Source: Herbidospora cretacea
GTDB taxonomy: Bacteria; Actinomycetota; Actinomycetes; Streptosporangiales; Streptosporangiaceae
Assembly (NCBI RefSeq): GCF_001570605.1
Contig: NZ_BBXG01000001.1
Span: 124,001 to 188,000, forward strand
DNA length: 64,000 nt
Reading direction: 5' to 3'
Part shown: positions 17,079 through 25,996 of the stretch, one piece after another
Layout of the letters: every line of letters begins with the position of its first letter
Position numbering within the stretch: the first letter of the stretch is position 1
The notes under the pieces: model-generated
Databases searched by the model: none
Told to the model about the DNA's origin: nothing
The model's input: the letters and a program-made list of their open reading frames with translations, nothing else
Position numbers and translations under genes: made by a program

Positions 17079-18401
17079 TCAGAAACGCGGGTCGTTGCCC
17101 CGGCCCGTGTCGACCTTGAGCTTCAGCGCGCGCGCCACGTCCCCCCACGACACGTACGAGAAGTTGGTCGCGTCGCGCTTCTCGTTCACGTTCCGTCCCG
17201 TGTCGGGCTCGTCGTGGGTCACCAGGAGGCCCTTCGTGTACTTCCCGACGGGCCGGTTCGTCACCGTCAGGCCGTCGGAGCCGTTGACGTCGTCCACGCC
17301 CTTGACGCCCTTGATCCGGAACGTCCCCAGCGCCTTGTTCGCGCCCTGCCGGTCGTACACCGCGAACGTGTCGTCGCCCTGGCTGGACACGATCACATAC
17401 CCTGACGAGCCGCCCGCGTAGTAGACGTCGACGCCCTCCGCGTCAGCGGTCAACTGGTCGCCGCCGAAGCCGGTGGCCTTGGGGTCGACCGGCTCGCACT
17501 CCTCGGTCTCCTCGTCGTAGGTGTCCTCGACGCCGAAGTCCTTCACCTTGTCGACCAGGGTCGGCTTCGACGAGCCCAGCGGCAGCGGGAGACGCCACAG
17601 GCCGACGTCCTCCTGGGCGGCGTACAGGACACCGGAGCGCTGGTCGACGGCCAGGCCCTCGAAGTGGGGGAGGACGCCGGGCTCCTCGCACGGCTTCCAC
17701 GTCGTCCCGTCCGGGAGGGGGAAGGTCGCCGGCATGGTCTGCCGGCGGATGTCGGTGTAGCCCAGGCGGCCGTTCTTCTCGACGATCCGGGCGGTGGCGA
17801 GGGTGGTCGCGCCCTCCTGGGTGACGACGGCGTAGGACACGCCGGGCCTGGGCTGCCAGACGGCCAGGCCGTAGGCGGTGTGCTCCTCGTCGACCGCGTC
17901 GCGGTCCTTGCTGAACAGGAACCTCTGGTCGGGGGCGGTCACCTCGCGGAGCGGCTTGGGCGCCGCCGAGCCCGCCGGATCGATGGCGAAGAAGCGGATC
18001 TGGTCGTTGTAGCGGTCGGAGACGACGGCCACGTCGACCTCGCGGCCTCCCAGGCGCACGCCGTAGGCGATGTCGACGTTGTTGTAGCGTCCCTCCGCGC
18101 CGTCGCGGCGGGGGGCCTTGGTGGCCTTCAGCGACTGGAGTTCGCGGGAGCGCAGGTCGTAGACGCGCAGGCCGCCCTCCTTGGCCGTCACGATGACGAC
18201 GGACTTGCGGGAGTCGCGGGGGTGGACCCAGATCGCCGGGTCGTCGCCGGAGGCGTTCCCTCCACGCTGGTCGTCGTAGAGGACGGGGGTCTCGTTGTCG
18301 GTCGTCACGACCTTGGGGCCCTCGGCCTGGGCGGGGGCGGCGGAGAGCAGGACGGTGGCGAGGACGCCTACCGCCAGCGCGGCTCTGGGGGTGCGTGTCA
18401 C
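17079..18401 (-). CDS. Secreted beta-propeller phytase
   Basis: A 440-residue secreted 3-phytase-like enzyme (PF02333), which releases phosphate from phytate using calcium. It has a signal peptide (LAVGVLATVLLSAAPAQA). Family motifs include DDPAIWVHPRDSRKS, RYNNVDIAYGVRL, LPHFEGLAVDQRSGVLYAAQE, ADAEGVDVYYAGGSSGYVIVSS and SDGLTVTNRP, with the many acidic residues that bind calcium. It starts at a GTG (18401). The DUF305 lipoprotein gene is upstream on the same strand with a 35-bp gap. It is convergent with the VanZ gene (12 bp apart). Phosphate-dependent control is plausible but no PHO box was identified. Confidence 0.92.
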   Translation of the reverse strand: MTRTPRAALAVGVLATVLLSAAPAQAEGPKVVTTDNETPVLYDDQRGGNASGDDPAIWVHPRDSRKSVVIVTAKEGGLRVYDLRSRELQSLKATKAPRRDGAEGRYNNVDIAYGVRLGGREVDVAVVSDRYNDQIRFFAIDPAGSAAPKPLREVTAPDQRFLFSKDRDAVDEEHTAYGLAVWQPRPGVSYAVVTQEGATTLATARIVEKNGRLGYTDIRRQTMPATFPLPDGTTWKPCEEPGVLPHFEGLAVDQRSGVLYAAQEDVGLWRLPLPLGSSKPTLVDKVKDFGVEDTYDEETEECEPVDPKATGFGGDQLTADAEGVDVYYAGGSSGYVIVSSQGDDTFAVYDRQGANKALGTFRIKGVKGVDDVNGSDGLTVTNRPVGKYTKGLLVTHDEPDTGRNVNEKRDATNFSYVSWGDVARALKLKVDTGRGNDPRF

Positions 18402-18436
18402 GGGGGTGAGGGTGCCCGATCAATCTGACCAGCGGG

Positions 18437-18964
18437 TTAACGCTGTGGTGCCGACAGGAGCCGGAGCATCTCCTTGATCTGGGCCTCGCGCGACTCCTCG
18501 ATGTGTCCGGCCAGGTCCTTCGTGGCGGTGTCCCGGCCCGTCTTCATCTCGGTGCGGGCCATGTCGACGGCGTTGTGCTGGTGGCCGGTGAGGAGGTTCA
18601 GGAAGTTCGTGTCGAACTGGTCGGCCGGGACGTCGTTCAGCGACAGGATGTCGGAGGCGCGGGTCTCGTGCAGGCCGCCGTGGGCGTCGTGGGAGCCGGG
18701 GGGCGCGTCCATCGGCTGGTCCCAGCCGGTCAGGCGGGTCGTCATGGTCTTCGCCTCGTCCGACTGGGTGGCGCGGATCGCCGACGCCAGCGCCTTCACC
18801 TCGGGGCGGGCCGACCGGGCCTCCGCGATCTTCGCCATCTCGATGCCCTGCTCGTGGTGCGGGATCATCATCTGCAGGAACATCACGTCGGCCGCGTTGA
18901 ACGCCGGCGGGGGCGGCGCGGAACAGCCCGCCACTAGGGCGAGGACGATTGCCAGACGCTTCAT
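18437..18964 (-). CDS. DUF305 lipoprotein
   Basis: A 175-residue ferritin-like four-helix DUF305 protein, exported as a lipoprotein: the signal peptide ends with the lipobox LVAGC. The two family signatures are present: MMIPHHEQGIEMAKIA and LTGHQHNAVDMARTEM, whose His/Glu/Met residues probably bind metal (copper is suggested for related proteins). GAGGGAGCC precedes the ATG at 18964; a longer reading from 18994 would place the signal peptide internally. It lies upstream of the phytase gene on the same strand. Confidence 0.92.
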   Translation of the reverse strand: MKRLAIVLALVAGCSAPPPPAFNAADVMFLQMMIPHHEQGIEMAKIAEARSARPEVKALASAIRATQSDEAKTMTTRLTGWDQPMDAPPGSHDAHGGLHETRASDILSLNDVPADQFDTNFLNLLTGHQHNAVDMARTEMKTGRDTATKDLAGHIEESREAQIKEMLRLLSAPQR

Positions 18965-19032
18965 GGCTCCCTCATTGTTGGTCGGAGCCGGCACGGCGCG
19001 CGGACTGCGCCGTGCCGGCGGTCTTCAGACGG

Positions 19033-19776
19033 CTACACGCGCGACCACAGCGCGGGCACGTTCGGCGGCTCCCAGCCGGCGAGCGAGGTGTGCGCCTGGA
19101 GGCAGCGGTAGGTGGCGCCGCCGTAGGTCACGGTGGAGCCGGTGGCGTAGTAGGTGCCGGTGCGCCACGTGCCGCCCGCCGGGGGCGGGGTGACGGTGGG
19201 CGTCGGCGACGGCGGACGGGGGGTCACGGTCGGCGTCGGGGTCGGCTGCGGGTTGCCGCCGCCACCGCCGATCTGGAGGTCGACGCAGCTGTAGAAGGCC
19301 ATCGGGGTGTCGGCGATGTTCCAGACGGCCAGCAGGCGCTGACGTCCGGAGAAGCCGCCGAGGTTCACGTTGTGGGAGACCGTGGCGCCCGGCTGGCGTC
19401 CGCCGTCGTTGAAGACGGCGACCCGGGTGTTGCCGATGAAGTACTCCCACGTGCTGGTCGAGTGGCGGGCGGTCAGGACCCAGTTGAACGTCACATTCTG
19501 ACCGACCGACGTGGCCGGCCACGGCTTGCTCTCATCGCTGAGCTGCGCGAACTGGGAGAGACCGCCGTGACAGTTCTTCTGGCCCTTGGCGCCCTCGACC
19601 GACTGGGGCTCGTAGACGATCGGGCCGCAGTTGGCCACCCGGCCCTGGGCGCAGTTCGCCTGCCGGCTGGGCGGCGAGGAGATGTAGCCGTGCGCGCTGG
19701 CGGGGGCGGTGAGGACGACCAACGTCGATGCCACGGCGGCCAGCGCCGTGCCGATCGACAAGATCGTTTTTCTCAT
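19033..19776 (-). CDS. Secreted AA10 lytic polysaccharide monooxygenase with CBM5/12
   Basis: A 247-residue chitin/cellulose-cleaving copper monooxygenase. After the signal peptide (ending ASA) the mature protein starts with His (HGYISSPPSRQANC), the first ligand of the copper histidine brace. The second His is in LTARHSTSTWEYFI, and the axial Phe is in IADTPMAFYSC. A Pro/Thr linker leads to a C-terminal CBM5/12 chitin-binding module (GTYYATGSTVTYGGATYRC ... ALWSRV). AAGGAGAG precedes the ATG at 19776; the longer frame to 19929 has no signal peptide at its start and is rejected. The promoter region carries a palindrome. The CBM type suggests chitin as substrate. Confidence 0.95.
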   Translation of the reverse strand: MRKTILSIGTALAAVASTLVVLTAPASAHGYISSPPSRQANCAQGRVANCGPIVYEPQSVEGAKGQKNCHGGLSQFAQLSDESKPWPATSVGQNVTFNWVLTARHSTSTWEYFIGNTRVAVFNDGGRQPGATVSHNVNLGGFSGRQRLLAVWNIADTPMAFYSCVDLQIGGGGGNPQPTPTPTVTPRPPSPTPTVTPPPAGGTWRTGTYYATGSTVTYGGATYRCLQAHTSLAGWEPPNVPALWSRV

Positions 19777-19808
19777 GTGAAGCTCTCCTTCCTGGGGGGC
19801 TTCCTGGC

Positions 19809-19837
19809 AATGTAAAAGAAAGTTTCTTAAGAGTAAA
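19809..19837 (-). promoter_or_regulatory. LPMO promoter with AAGAAA-N-TTTCTT palindrome
   Basis: On the minus strand TTTACT (19837-19832) and TACATT (19814-19809) are separated by exactly 17 nt. Between them lies the palindrome AAGAAA-N-TTTCTT (19816-19828), placed as a repressor operator would be. The stretch is strikingly AT-rich for this DNA. Start near 19802 would give a leader of about 27 nt with AAGGAGAG. Similar GAAAGTTTC-like palindromes stand before secreted hydrolase genes in other actinomycetes (from memory). Confidence 0.6.
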
Positions 19838-19940
19838 TGGCGTATGGGGCCTCCTGTCAGGGCCTTGGTCAACAGCGTCAGGTAGTTGTCGGTACACCCA
19901 GATACGGTGCTCCCGACGGCCGCGTTCAAGGAGGATTCCG

Positions 19941-20288
19941 ATGGTCGACGTCGACGACGTGCGCCGGGTCGCGCTGCCCCTGCCCCGCACCACCGAGCAC
20001 CTCATCCGCGACCGGGTCAAGTTCCGGGTGGGGCGCATCGTCTACGTCGCGTTCTCCCGCGACGAGACCACGATGGGGTTCGGCTACCCGAAGGAGGAGC
20101 GGGCGGCCCTGGTCGCGGCCCAGCCCGAGACGTTCTTCCTGCCGGGGCCGGTCGACATGCGCTACCAATGGGTGGAGTGCCGCCTCGACCGCCTCGACCC
20201 CGCGCAGATGGAGGAGCTGGTGGTGGACGCCTGGCGCATGTGCGTCCCGAAGAAGGTCGTCCGCGAGCACCTGGGAGAACTCTCATGA
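19941..20288 (+). CDS. MmcQ/YjbR-family protein
   Basis: A 115-residue CyaY-like/YjbR double-wing protein. The family is annotated as DNA-binding, but its biochemical role is unclear. Visible marks are the N-terminal helix VDVDDVRRVALPLPRTTEH, the strand FRVGRIVYVAFSRDE, KEERAALVAAQPETFFLPG, and the C-terminal AWRMCVPKKVVREHLGE. AAGGAGGA stands ideally before the ATG at 19941. It overlaps the aldo/keto reductase gene by ATGA (20285-20288) and is divergent from the LPMO gene. Confidence 0.9.
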   Translation: MVDVDDVRRVALPLPRTTEHLIRDRVKFRVGRIVYVAFSRDETTMGFGYPKEERAALVAAQPETFFLPGPVDMRYQWVECRLDRLDPAQMEELVVDAWRMCVPKKVVREHLGELS

Positions 20289-21091
20289 CCGTCCCGACCG
20301 GCACGATCGGCTTCGGCGCGATGCGCCTCGCCGACGCGGACATCTGGCACGGCCCGGCCGACCGCCCGGCGGCGATCCGGCTGCTCAGAACGGTGGCCGA
20401 CCTCGGCGTGCCGCTCATCGACACCGCCGACGTGTACGCCCTGGGCGACAACGAGACCCTCATCGCCGAGGCGCTGCACCCCTATCCCGACGGGCTGATG
20501 ATCGCGTCCAAGGCCGGGGAGACCCGGCCGTCGCCGGGCGAATGGGTGCCCGTGGGGAATCCCGCCTACCTGAAGCAGCAGGCCGAGCTCAGCCTGCGGC
20601 GGCTGCGCGCCGACCACATCCCGCTGTTCTACCTCCACCGCGTCGATCCCCTGGTGGCGCTGGAAGACCAGCTCGGCGCGCTCGTCGAGTTGCGTGACGC
20701 GGGCAAGATCGGGGCCATCGGGCTCTCCGAGGTGAGCGTCGAACAGCTCGACGCCGCGCTGCGCGTCACCGGGATCGCGGCGGTGCAGAACGCGTACAAC
20801 CTGGGGGACCGCACCCATGAGCCGGTGCTCGACCGGACCGCCGAGCTGGGCATCGCCTTCGTGCCCTTCTACCCGATCGCGGCGGCCCACCCCGTGGTCG
20901 ACGGGATCGCCGCCGAGCTCGGCGCGACGAGGGCGCAGGTGTCGCTGGCCTGGCTGCTGCGCCGCGCGCCGAACATCCTGCCCATCCCCGGCACGACCTC
21001 AGAGGTCCATCTCAAGGAGAACCTGGCCGCGACCGGCCTGACGCTGACGGGCGACCAGTTCGACCGGCTTCAGTCCGTGGCCGGCGGATAG
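20285..21091 (+). CDS. Aldo/keto reductase
   Basis: A 268-residue NAD(P)H-dependent (beta/alpha)8 reductase of the AKR superfamily. The active-site tetrad region is seen as LIDTADVYALGDNE (Asp, Tyr). A Lys follows at ASKAGETR and a His at YLHRVDPL. The cofactor-binding end is PIPGTTSEVHLKENL. The substrate is unknown. Its start overlaps the YjbR gene stop (ATGA). The last 22 bp overlap the convergent TetR gene (21070-21091). Confidence 0.93.
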   Translation: MTVPTGTIGFGAMRLADADIWHGPADRPAAIRLLRTVADLGVPLIDTADVYALGDNETLIAEALHPYPDGLMIASKAGETRPSPGEWVPVGNPAYLKQQAELSLRRLRADHIPLFYLHRVDPLVALEDQLGALVELRDAGKIGAIGLSEVSVEQLDAALRVTGIAAVQNAYNLGDRTHEPVLDRTAELGIAFVPFYPIAAAHPVVDGIAAELGATRAQVSLAWLLRRAPNILPIPGTTSEVHLKENLAATGLTLTGDQFDRLQSVAGG

Positions 21092-21708
21092 AGCGCGATC
21101 GCGGCGGTCAGCACGAACTCGATGAGCCGGTCGGCGTACGCCGGAGCCTGGATCCGCATCTCCTCGCGGAGCTCCTCCGGCGTCGCCATCACGTGCTGGA
21201 GGACCGCCCCGAGCAGCGTGTCGAGGATGAGCGTGGGGGAGGCGTCGGGGCCCAACTCGCCCCGGGCGCTCGCCCGCCGGATGATCGCCCGCGCCTCCAG
21301 CACCCGCGACCGGCGGATCACCCCGGTCACCGGGGAGAACAGCTCCGGATAGGCCCGGGCCTCGACGATCAGCCGCAGCCCGGCCAGGCCGTAGGGCCCC
21401 AGATAGTGCGACAGCATCGCGCCGGTCAGTTCCCGCAGGTCCTGCCGGAGCGTGCCGGTGTCGATGTCGAACGACGGCACGACCAGGGCCGACTCGATGG
21501 CGTCGGCGATCAGCCGCTCGCGGGTGGGCCAGCGCCGGTAGAGCGCGGCCTTGCCGATGCCCGCCCGGCGGGCGACCGCGTCGAGCGTGAACTTCGCCCA
21601 GCCCAGTTCGGCGTACAGGGCCAGTGCGGCTCTGAGGGCCTTCCGGTCGACCTCGGCGTCCCGCGGACGGCCGGGTCCCGGAACGGGCATACCGGGGTCG
21701 CTGCTCAC
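21070..21708 (-). CDS. TetR-family transcriptional regulator
   Basis: A 212-residue TetR regulator. The N-terminal HTH is clear (YAELGWAKFTLDAVARRAGIGKAALYRRWPTRERL), followed by a ligand-binding helical domain of the TetR_C type. The first 20 residues are Pro/Gly-rich and probably disordered. The gene is convergent with and overlaps the aldo/keto reductase. Upstream on its 5' side is the 187-bp region before the decayed multicopper oxidase, so either neighbour could have been its target. No operator was identified. Confidence 0.92.
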   Translation of the reverse strand: MSSDPGMPVPGPGRPRDAEVDRKALRAALALYAELGWAKFTLDAVARRAGIGKAALYRRWPTRERLIADAIESALVVPSFDIDTGTLRQDLRELTGAMLSHYLGPYGLAGLRLIVEARAYPELFSPVTGVIRRSRVLEARAIIRRASARGELGPDASPTLILDTLLGAVLQHVMATPEELREEMRIQAPAYADRLIEFVLTAAIALYPPATD

Positions 21709-21895
21709 AAGGTCAGCAGGCTAGCTCCGGGGCGTCCGGCCGAAGCGGCTTCGCGGGCGGCCGTCGCCGAGGGGTCCGGGCGGTGAGATGAACGGCGTTT
21801 CAGTCAATTTGACGATTCCGCTGGTCACGAGTGACGTCAGGCGGTGGGAGCGGGTTGCGCCCCATAGTTGCGGGAAGTAGTTGAATCATCACGCT

Positions 21896-22309
21896 ATGGG
21901 GGATTCCGTGAAGCTGACCAGAAGGCGGTTCGGCCAGATCGCGCTGGGCACGGGGGTGGCCGTCACCGGTCTCCACGTCCTGGGCCCCCTCGGCGGCGCG
22001 ACCTGCTCCAGCCGGCGGTCGACGTCACCCTCCGGACCCTCCGGCGCGAGGTCCCGGGCGTCCCGCCCGATCCGCCCGGCGGCCAAACCGGTCCTGGAGC
22101 GCTACCTGCGGGGAGAGGTGGTCGCGCCCGAGGAGCAGGAGCGGGGCCGGCTGGACACGACGGTGGCGCAGCCGGGCATGGTCACCCGGATCGTGCTGCG
22201 CTTCGACCTGCCCACCGGCAGCGCGCTTCCCGCGACGTACATCCAGCACTGCCACATGCTGGAGCACGAGGACAACGAGATGATGCGCCCCTGGCAGGTG
22301 GTCTCCTGA
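21896..22309 (+). pseudogene. Decayed multicopper oxidase (N-terminus fused to last domain)
   Basis: The N-terminus is a Tat signal (LTRRRFGQIALGTG) typical of multicopper oxidases. The end is the C-terminal cupredoxin domain with PGMVTRIVLRFDLP and the type 1/type 3 copper motif HCHMLEHEDNEMMRP. Between them the two middle domains are missing, and the joint reads as low-complexity Ser/Arg sequence. In another frame around 22008-22060 the peptide LLQPAVDVTLRTLRREVP looks like genuine sequence of the family, so a frameshift accompanies the large internal deletion. It therefore cannot bind the full set of copper ions. Intact relatives are about 450-500 residues; about 137 remain. Confidence 0.78.
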
Positions 22310-22333
22310 CGCCCTGTTGGTACGTTCGGACCG

Positions 22334-23815
22334 ATGCATGATCCACGTACTCCCGTCCTCGTCGGGGCCGGCCAGTTCTCCGAGCGCATCGGCGACGCCG
22401 CCTACCGCGCAATGTCCCCGGTGGGCCTCGCCGTCGCCGCTGCCCTCCAGGCCGTCGAGGGCGTCGACCCGCGCGCGATCGACACCGTCGCCGCGGTGCG
22501 CCAGTTCGAGATCTCCACCCCCTACTCCGTCGCGCCGCTGGGGAGGTCGGACAACTTCCCCCGCTCGGTCGCCACCCGTATCGGCGCGAACCCCAGGCGG
22601 GCGATCCTCGACGTCACCGGCGGGCAGTCGCCGCAGCGTCTGGTCACCGAACTGGCCGCGTCGATCGCGGCGGGGGAGTCGCAGGTCGCCCTGGTGGTCG
22701 GGGCGGAGGCCATCTCCACCATCGCGCATCTGGTGAAAAATCCGGATAGGCCGGACTTCACGGAGAGCGTCCAGGGGAGTCTCGAAGACCGAGGCCACGG
22801 GCTCGACGGACTGATCGACCTCGAACTCGCCCGGCACGGCCTGACCAGCGCTGCCGCCCAATATGCCCTGTTCGAGAACGCCCGCCGCGCCCGCCTCGGG
22901 CAGACCCGCGACGACTACGCCCACGGCATGGGCGCCCTCTTCGCGCCCTTCACCAAGGTGGCGGCCCGCAATCCGCACGCCGCCGCCCCCACCGAGCGGA
23001 CCGCCGGGGAGCTCGTCACGGTCTCGCCCCGGAACCGCGTGATCGCCGACCCCTACACCCGCTACGTCGTCGCCAGGGAGAAGGTCAACCAGGCGGCGGC
23101 GGTCCTGCTCATGTCGCAGGAGAAGGCGCGCGAACTCGGCGTTCCCGAAGACACGTGGGTGCACCTCCACGGCCACGCCGACGTCCGTGAGCAGGACATC
23201 CTCGCCCGGCCCGACCTCAGCCGCAGCCCCGCCGCGATCCTGGCCGTCACCGACGCGCTCGCCCAGGCGGGCGTCACCCCCGGCGACGTCGCCGCCGCCG
23301 ACCTCTACAGCTGCTTCCCGATCGCCGTCTCCAACATCACCGACGCCGTGCCGCTGACCTGCCCCCTCACGCTGACCGGCGGGCTGCCGTTCTTCGGCGG
23401 GCCGGGCAACGACTATTCGCTCCACGCCATCGCCGAGGCCATGGCCTTCTGCCGGAGCCGTCCCGGCGACCTGGCTCTGGTCGGCGCCAACGGCGGCCTG
23501 CTGACCAAATACTCCGTCGGCCTGTACGCCACCACCCCCGCCCCCTGGCGCGAACAGTCGGACCTCCAGAGCCAGGTCGACGCCTGGCCCCGGGTCGAGA
23601 CCGCCACGGAGGCCGACGGCCCGGCCACGATCGAGACGTACACGATCAGATTCAGCCGGGACGGCCGCCGGACCGGCATCGTGCTCGCCCGCCTCGACGA
23701 GGGCCGCCGGTTCGCCGCCACGGCCGACCCCGACCTGCTGACCACCGGCGAACCCGTCGGCCGCCGGGTCGAGGCCCGGTCGTCGGCCACCGGCAACAGG
23801 GTGACGGCGGGCTGA
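22334..23815 (+). CDS. Thiolase-superfamily acetyl-CoA acetyltransferase-like protein
   Basis: A 493-residue protein of the thiolase fold, in the group annotated as acetyl-CoA acetyltransferase that carries an extra C-terminal OB-like domain. Seen are PVLVGAGQFSER at the start, DVTGGQSPQRLVTELAA at the position where thiolases carry the nucleophilic Cys (here Gly-Gly-Gln, no Cys), AADLYSCFPIAVSNITDAV and LTGGLPFFGGPGNDYSLHAIAEA (the GGHP-like region with His). The lost N-terminal Cys but retained later residues suggest a lipid-transfer (SCP-x-like) or altered thiolase function rather than classical condensation. The ATG at 22334 follows the decayed oxidase by 24 bp. Confidence 0.8.
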   Translation: MHDPRTPVLVGAGQFSERIGDAAYRAMSPVGLAVAAALQAVEGVDPRAIDTVAAVRQFEISTPYSVAPLGRSDNFPRSVATRIGANPRRAILDVTGGQSPQRLVTELAASIAAGESQVALVVGAEAISTIAHLVKNPDRPDFTESVQGSLEDRGHGLDGLIDLELARHGLTSAAAQYALFENARRARLGQTRDDYAHGMGALFAPFTKVAARNPHAAAPTERTAGELVTVSPRNRVIADPYTRYVVAREKVNQAAAVLLMSQEKARELGVPEDTWVHLHGHADVREQDILARPDLSRSPAAILAVTDALAQAGVTPGDVAAADLYSCFPIAVSNITDAVPLTCPLTLTGGLPFFGGPGNDYSLHAIAEAMAFCRSRPGDLALVGANGGLLTKYSVGLYATTPAPWREQSDLQSQVDAWPRVETATEADGPATIETYTIRFSRDGRRTGIVLARLDEGRRFAATADPDLLTTGEPVGRRVEARSSATGNRVTAG

Positions 23816-23848
23816 CCCCGGGATCGGGACCCCGGCGTCCAGGGCCGA

Positions 23849-25960
23849 TCAGACGCTCAGCCGCCGGGCCAGGCCCGTGTTGCGCGCCACCCCGAGCTGC
23901 CGGACCGCCTGCTCCAGCGCCTCACGGTGGCCCACCAGCACGACCCACGAACGGGCCCGGGTGACGAGGGTGTAGAGCAGGCGGCGGCGCAGCATGACGC
24001 CGCCCGACTCGGCCACCAGGGGCGCGACCACGAACGGGTATTCGCTGCCCTGGGCGCGGTGGACGCTGATCGCGTAGGCGTGGGTGAGGTCGTCGAGCTC
24101 GTCGAGGCCGTATTCGACCTCGCGGCCGTCGTCGACCCGGAACGCCGCCGTGCGGCCGGGCAGGTCGAGGGCCGTGATCGTGCCGGTCTCGCCGTTGAAG
24201 ACGCCCTTGTCGTAGTTGTTGCGCACCGGCATGACCCGGTCGCCGACCCGGAACACCTCGGGGCCCGACCAGAACTCGGCCACGCCCTCGCGCGCGGGAT
24301 TGCGCCGCTCCTGGAGCAGCCGCCCGATCTCGACCGTCCCGGTCACCCCGCGCCGCATCGGGCAGAGCACCTGCACCTGGTCGGGCGGCACGCCCTGCTT
24401 GCGCGGGATCCCCTCGGTCGCCAGCTCGACCACCCGGTCGGCGACCAGCTCGGGGTCGCCCGCCTCCTCGAACCAGAACCCGCCCCGCCCCGGCAGCTCG
24501 GGCAGGTCGCCGCCCCTGATGAGATGGGCCGCCCGGACGATCCCGCTGCCCTCGGACTGCCGGAACACCTTCGTGAGCCGCACGCGGGGGACGTCGGGCA
24601 CCTTCAGCACGTCGCCCAGCACGTTGCCCGGCCCGATCGAGGGGAGCTGGTCGGTGTCGCCCACCAGCAGCAGGTGGCTGCCGTCGGGGATCGCGGCGGT
24701 CAGCCGGACCGCCAGGTGGAGATCGAGCATCGACGCCTCGTCGACCACGACCAGGTCGGCCCTGGCCGGGGCCTCCGCGAACAGGGTGGTGCCGTCGTCG
24801 TCGGGCGCCATCAGCAGGCGGTGGACGGTCATCGCCGGCAGCCCGGTCAGCTCCGACAGGCGTTTGGCTGCCTTCCCGGTCGGCGCGGCCAGCGTGACGG
24901 TGCCGCCCATCGCCCGGACGGCGCGGGCGATCGACCGCACGGTGTGGCTCTTGCCGCAGCCGGGGCCGCCCGTGAGCACGGTCACCGGGCAGGTCAGCGC
25001 CAGGGTCACCGCCGCCCGCTGGTCGTCGTGGAGCGAGGCGTCCTCGTCGTAGTGGCGCATCGGCATCGTCGAGCGGGCCGACATCAGGCGCTGGAGGTGA
25101 CCGGCCAGCGCGACCTCGCGGCTGTGCAGCTCCTTCTCGTAGACGACGACCCTGCCGGGCTGCTCCCCGGCCTCGACCACCACGCGGCGCTCGGCGGTCA
25201 GGGCGTCGACCATCGAGCGGACCAGCTCGGGGTCCTGGTCGATGAGCTCGGCCGTCTGGGCCAGCACGGCGGGCATCGCCAGATAGCAGTGGCCGCCGCG
25301 CGCGGCGGCGGATTCGAGCCGGTCGAGGATCGCGGCCTTGACCCGCTGCGGGCTGCGTTCGGGCACGCCGGATCTGAGGGCGATGCGGTCGGCCACGCCG
25401 AACCCGATGCCGCGCACCCGGCCGATGAGCCGGTAGGGATCGGTGGTGACGACCTCTTCGGCGTCGCTCCCGAACGCCTGGTAGATCTTGGCCGCCAGCA
25501 GCGGGGAGACGCCGAAGCCCTGCAACGTGACCATGAGGGCGGCGACCGCCTTCTGGTCGAGCCAGGCCTCGACGATCTGGGCCCGCCGCTGCGGGCCGAT
25601 GTTGGTCACCTCGGTCAGCCGGTCGGGCTCGGCGTCGATCACGGTCAGGGTGTCCGCGCCGAAGTGCCCGACGATGGCCGCCGCCAGGCGGGGGCCGATG
25701 CCCCGGATCAGCCCCGACCCCAGGTAGGCCTGGATGGCCGGGATCGTCGCCGGGGTCACCCGCTCGCACGCCTCCACCGCGAACCTGCGGCCGTGGCGGG
25801 GATGTTCCGACCAGCCGCCGGTGAGCCTGAGGGTCTCGCCGGGCTGGATCCCCGCCAGCGCGCGACCGGCGGCGACGAAACCGCCGCCGCCGTCGCTCAT
25901 CCGCGCGACCGTGTATTCGTCGTCGCGGACGAACACCAGCCGCTCGACCGTCGCCTCCAC
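23849..25960 (-). CDS. recD2: RecD2 (YrrC-type) ATP-dependent DNA helicase
   Basis: A 703-residue superfamily 1B 5'-3' helicase, acting in DNA repair without RecBC. It has an N-terminal OB-like region, helix-hairpin-helix motifs (GSGLIRGIGPRLAAAIVGHF, TNIGPQRRAQIV), Walker A GGPGCGKSHTV (about residue 330), Walker B VVVDEASML, motif III LVGDTDQLPSIGPG, and C-terminal motifs AYAISVHRAQGSEYP and LLYTLVTRAR. The start is GTG 25960. It stands between two unrelated genes and is convergent with the thiolase-like gene (33-bp gap). Confidence 0.94.
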   Translation of the reverse strand: MEATVERLVFVRDDEYTVARMSDGGGGFVAAGRALAGIQPGETLRLTGGWSEHPRHGRRFAVEACERVTPATIPAIQAYLGSGLIRGIGPRLAAAIVGHFGADTLTVIDAEPDRLTEVTNIGPQRRAQIVEAWLDQKAVAALMVTLQGFGVSPLLAAKIYQAFGSDAEEVVTTDPYRLIGRVRGIGFGVADRIALRSGVPERSPQRVKAAILDRLESAAARGGHCYLAMPAVLAQTAELIDQDPELVRSMVDALTAERRVVVEAGEQPGRVVVYEKELHSREVALAGHLQRLMSARSTMPMRHYDEDASLHDDQRAAVTLALTCPVTVLTGGPGCGKSHTVRSIARAVRAMGGTVTLAAPTGKAAKRLSELTGLPAMTVHRLLMAPDDDGTTLFAEAPARADLVVVDEASMLDLHLAVRLTAAIPDGSHLLLVGDTDQLPSIGPGNVLGDVLKVPDVPRVRLTKVFRQSEGSGIVRAAHLIRGGDLPELPGRGGFWFEEAGDPELVADRVVELATEGIPRKQGVPPDQVQVLCPMRRGVTGTVEIGRLLQERRNPAREGVAEFWSGPEVFRVGDRVMPVRNNYDKGVFNGETGTITALDLPGRTAAFRVDDGREVEYGLDELDDLTHAYAISVHRAQGSEYPFVVAPLVAESGGVMLRRRLLYTLVTRARSWVVLVGHREALEQAVRQLGVARNTGLARRLSV

Positions 25961-25996
25961 GGGCGCAACTCTAGGAGCCCCGGGCGACAGTTCTCG

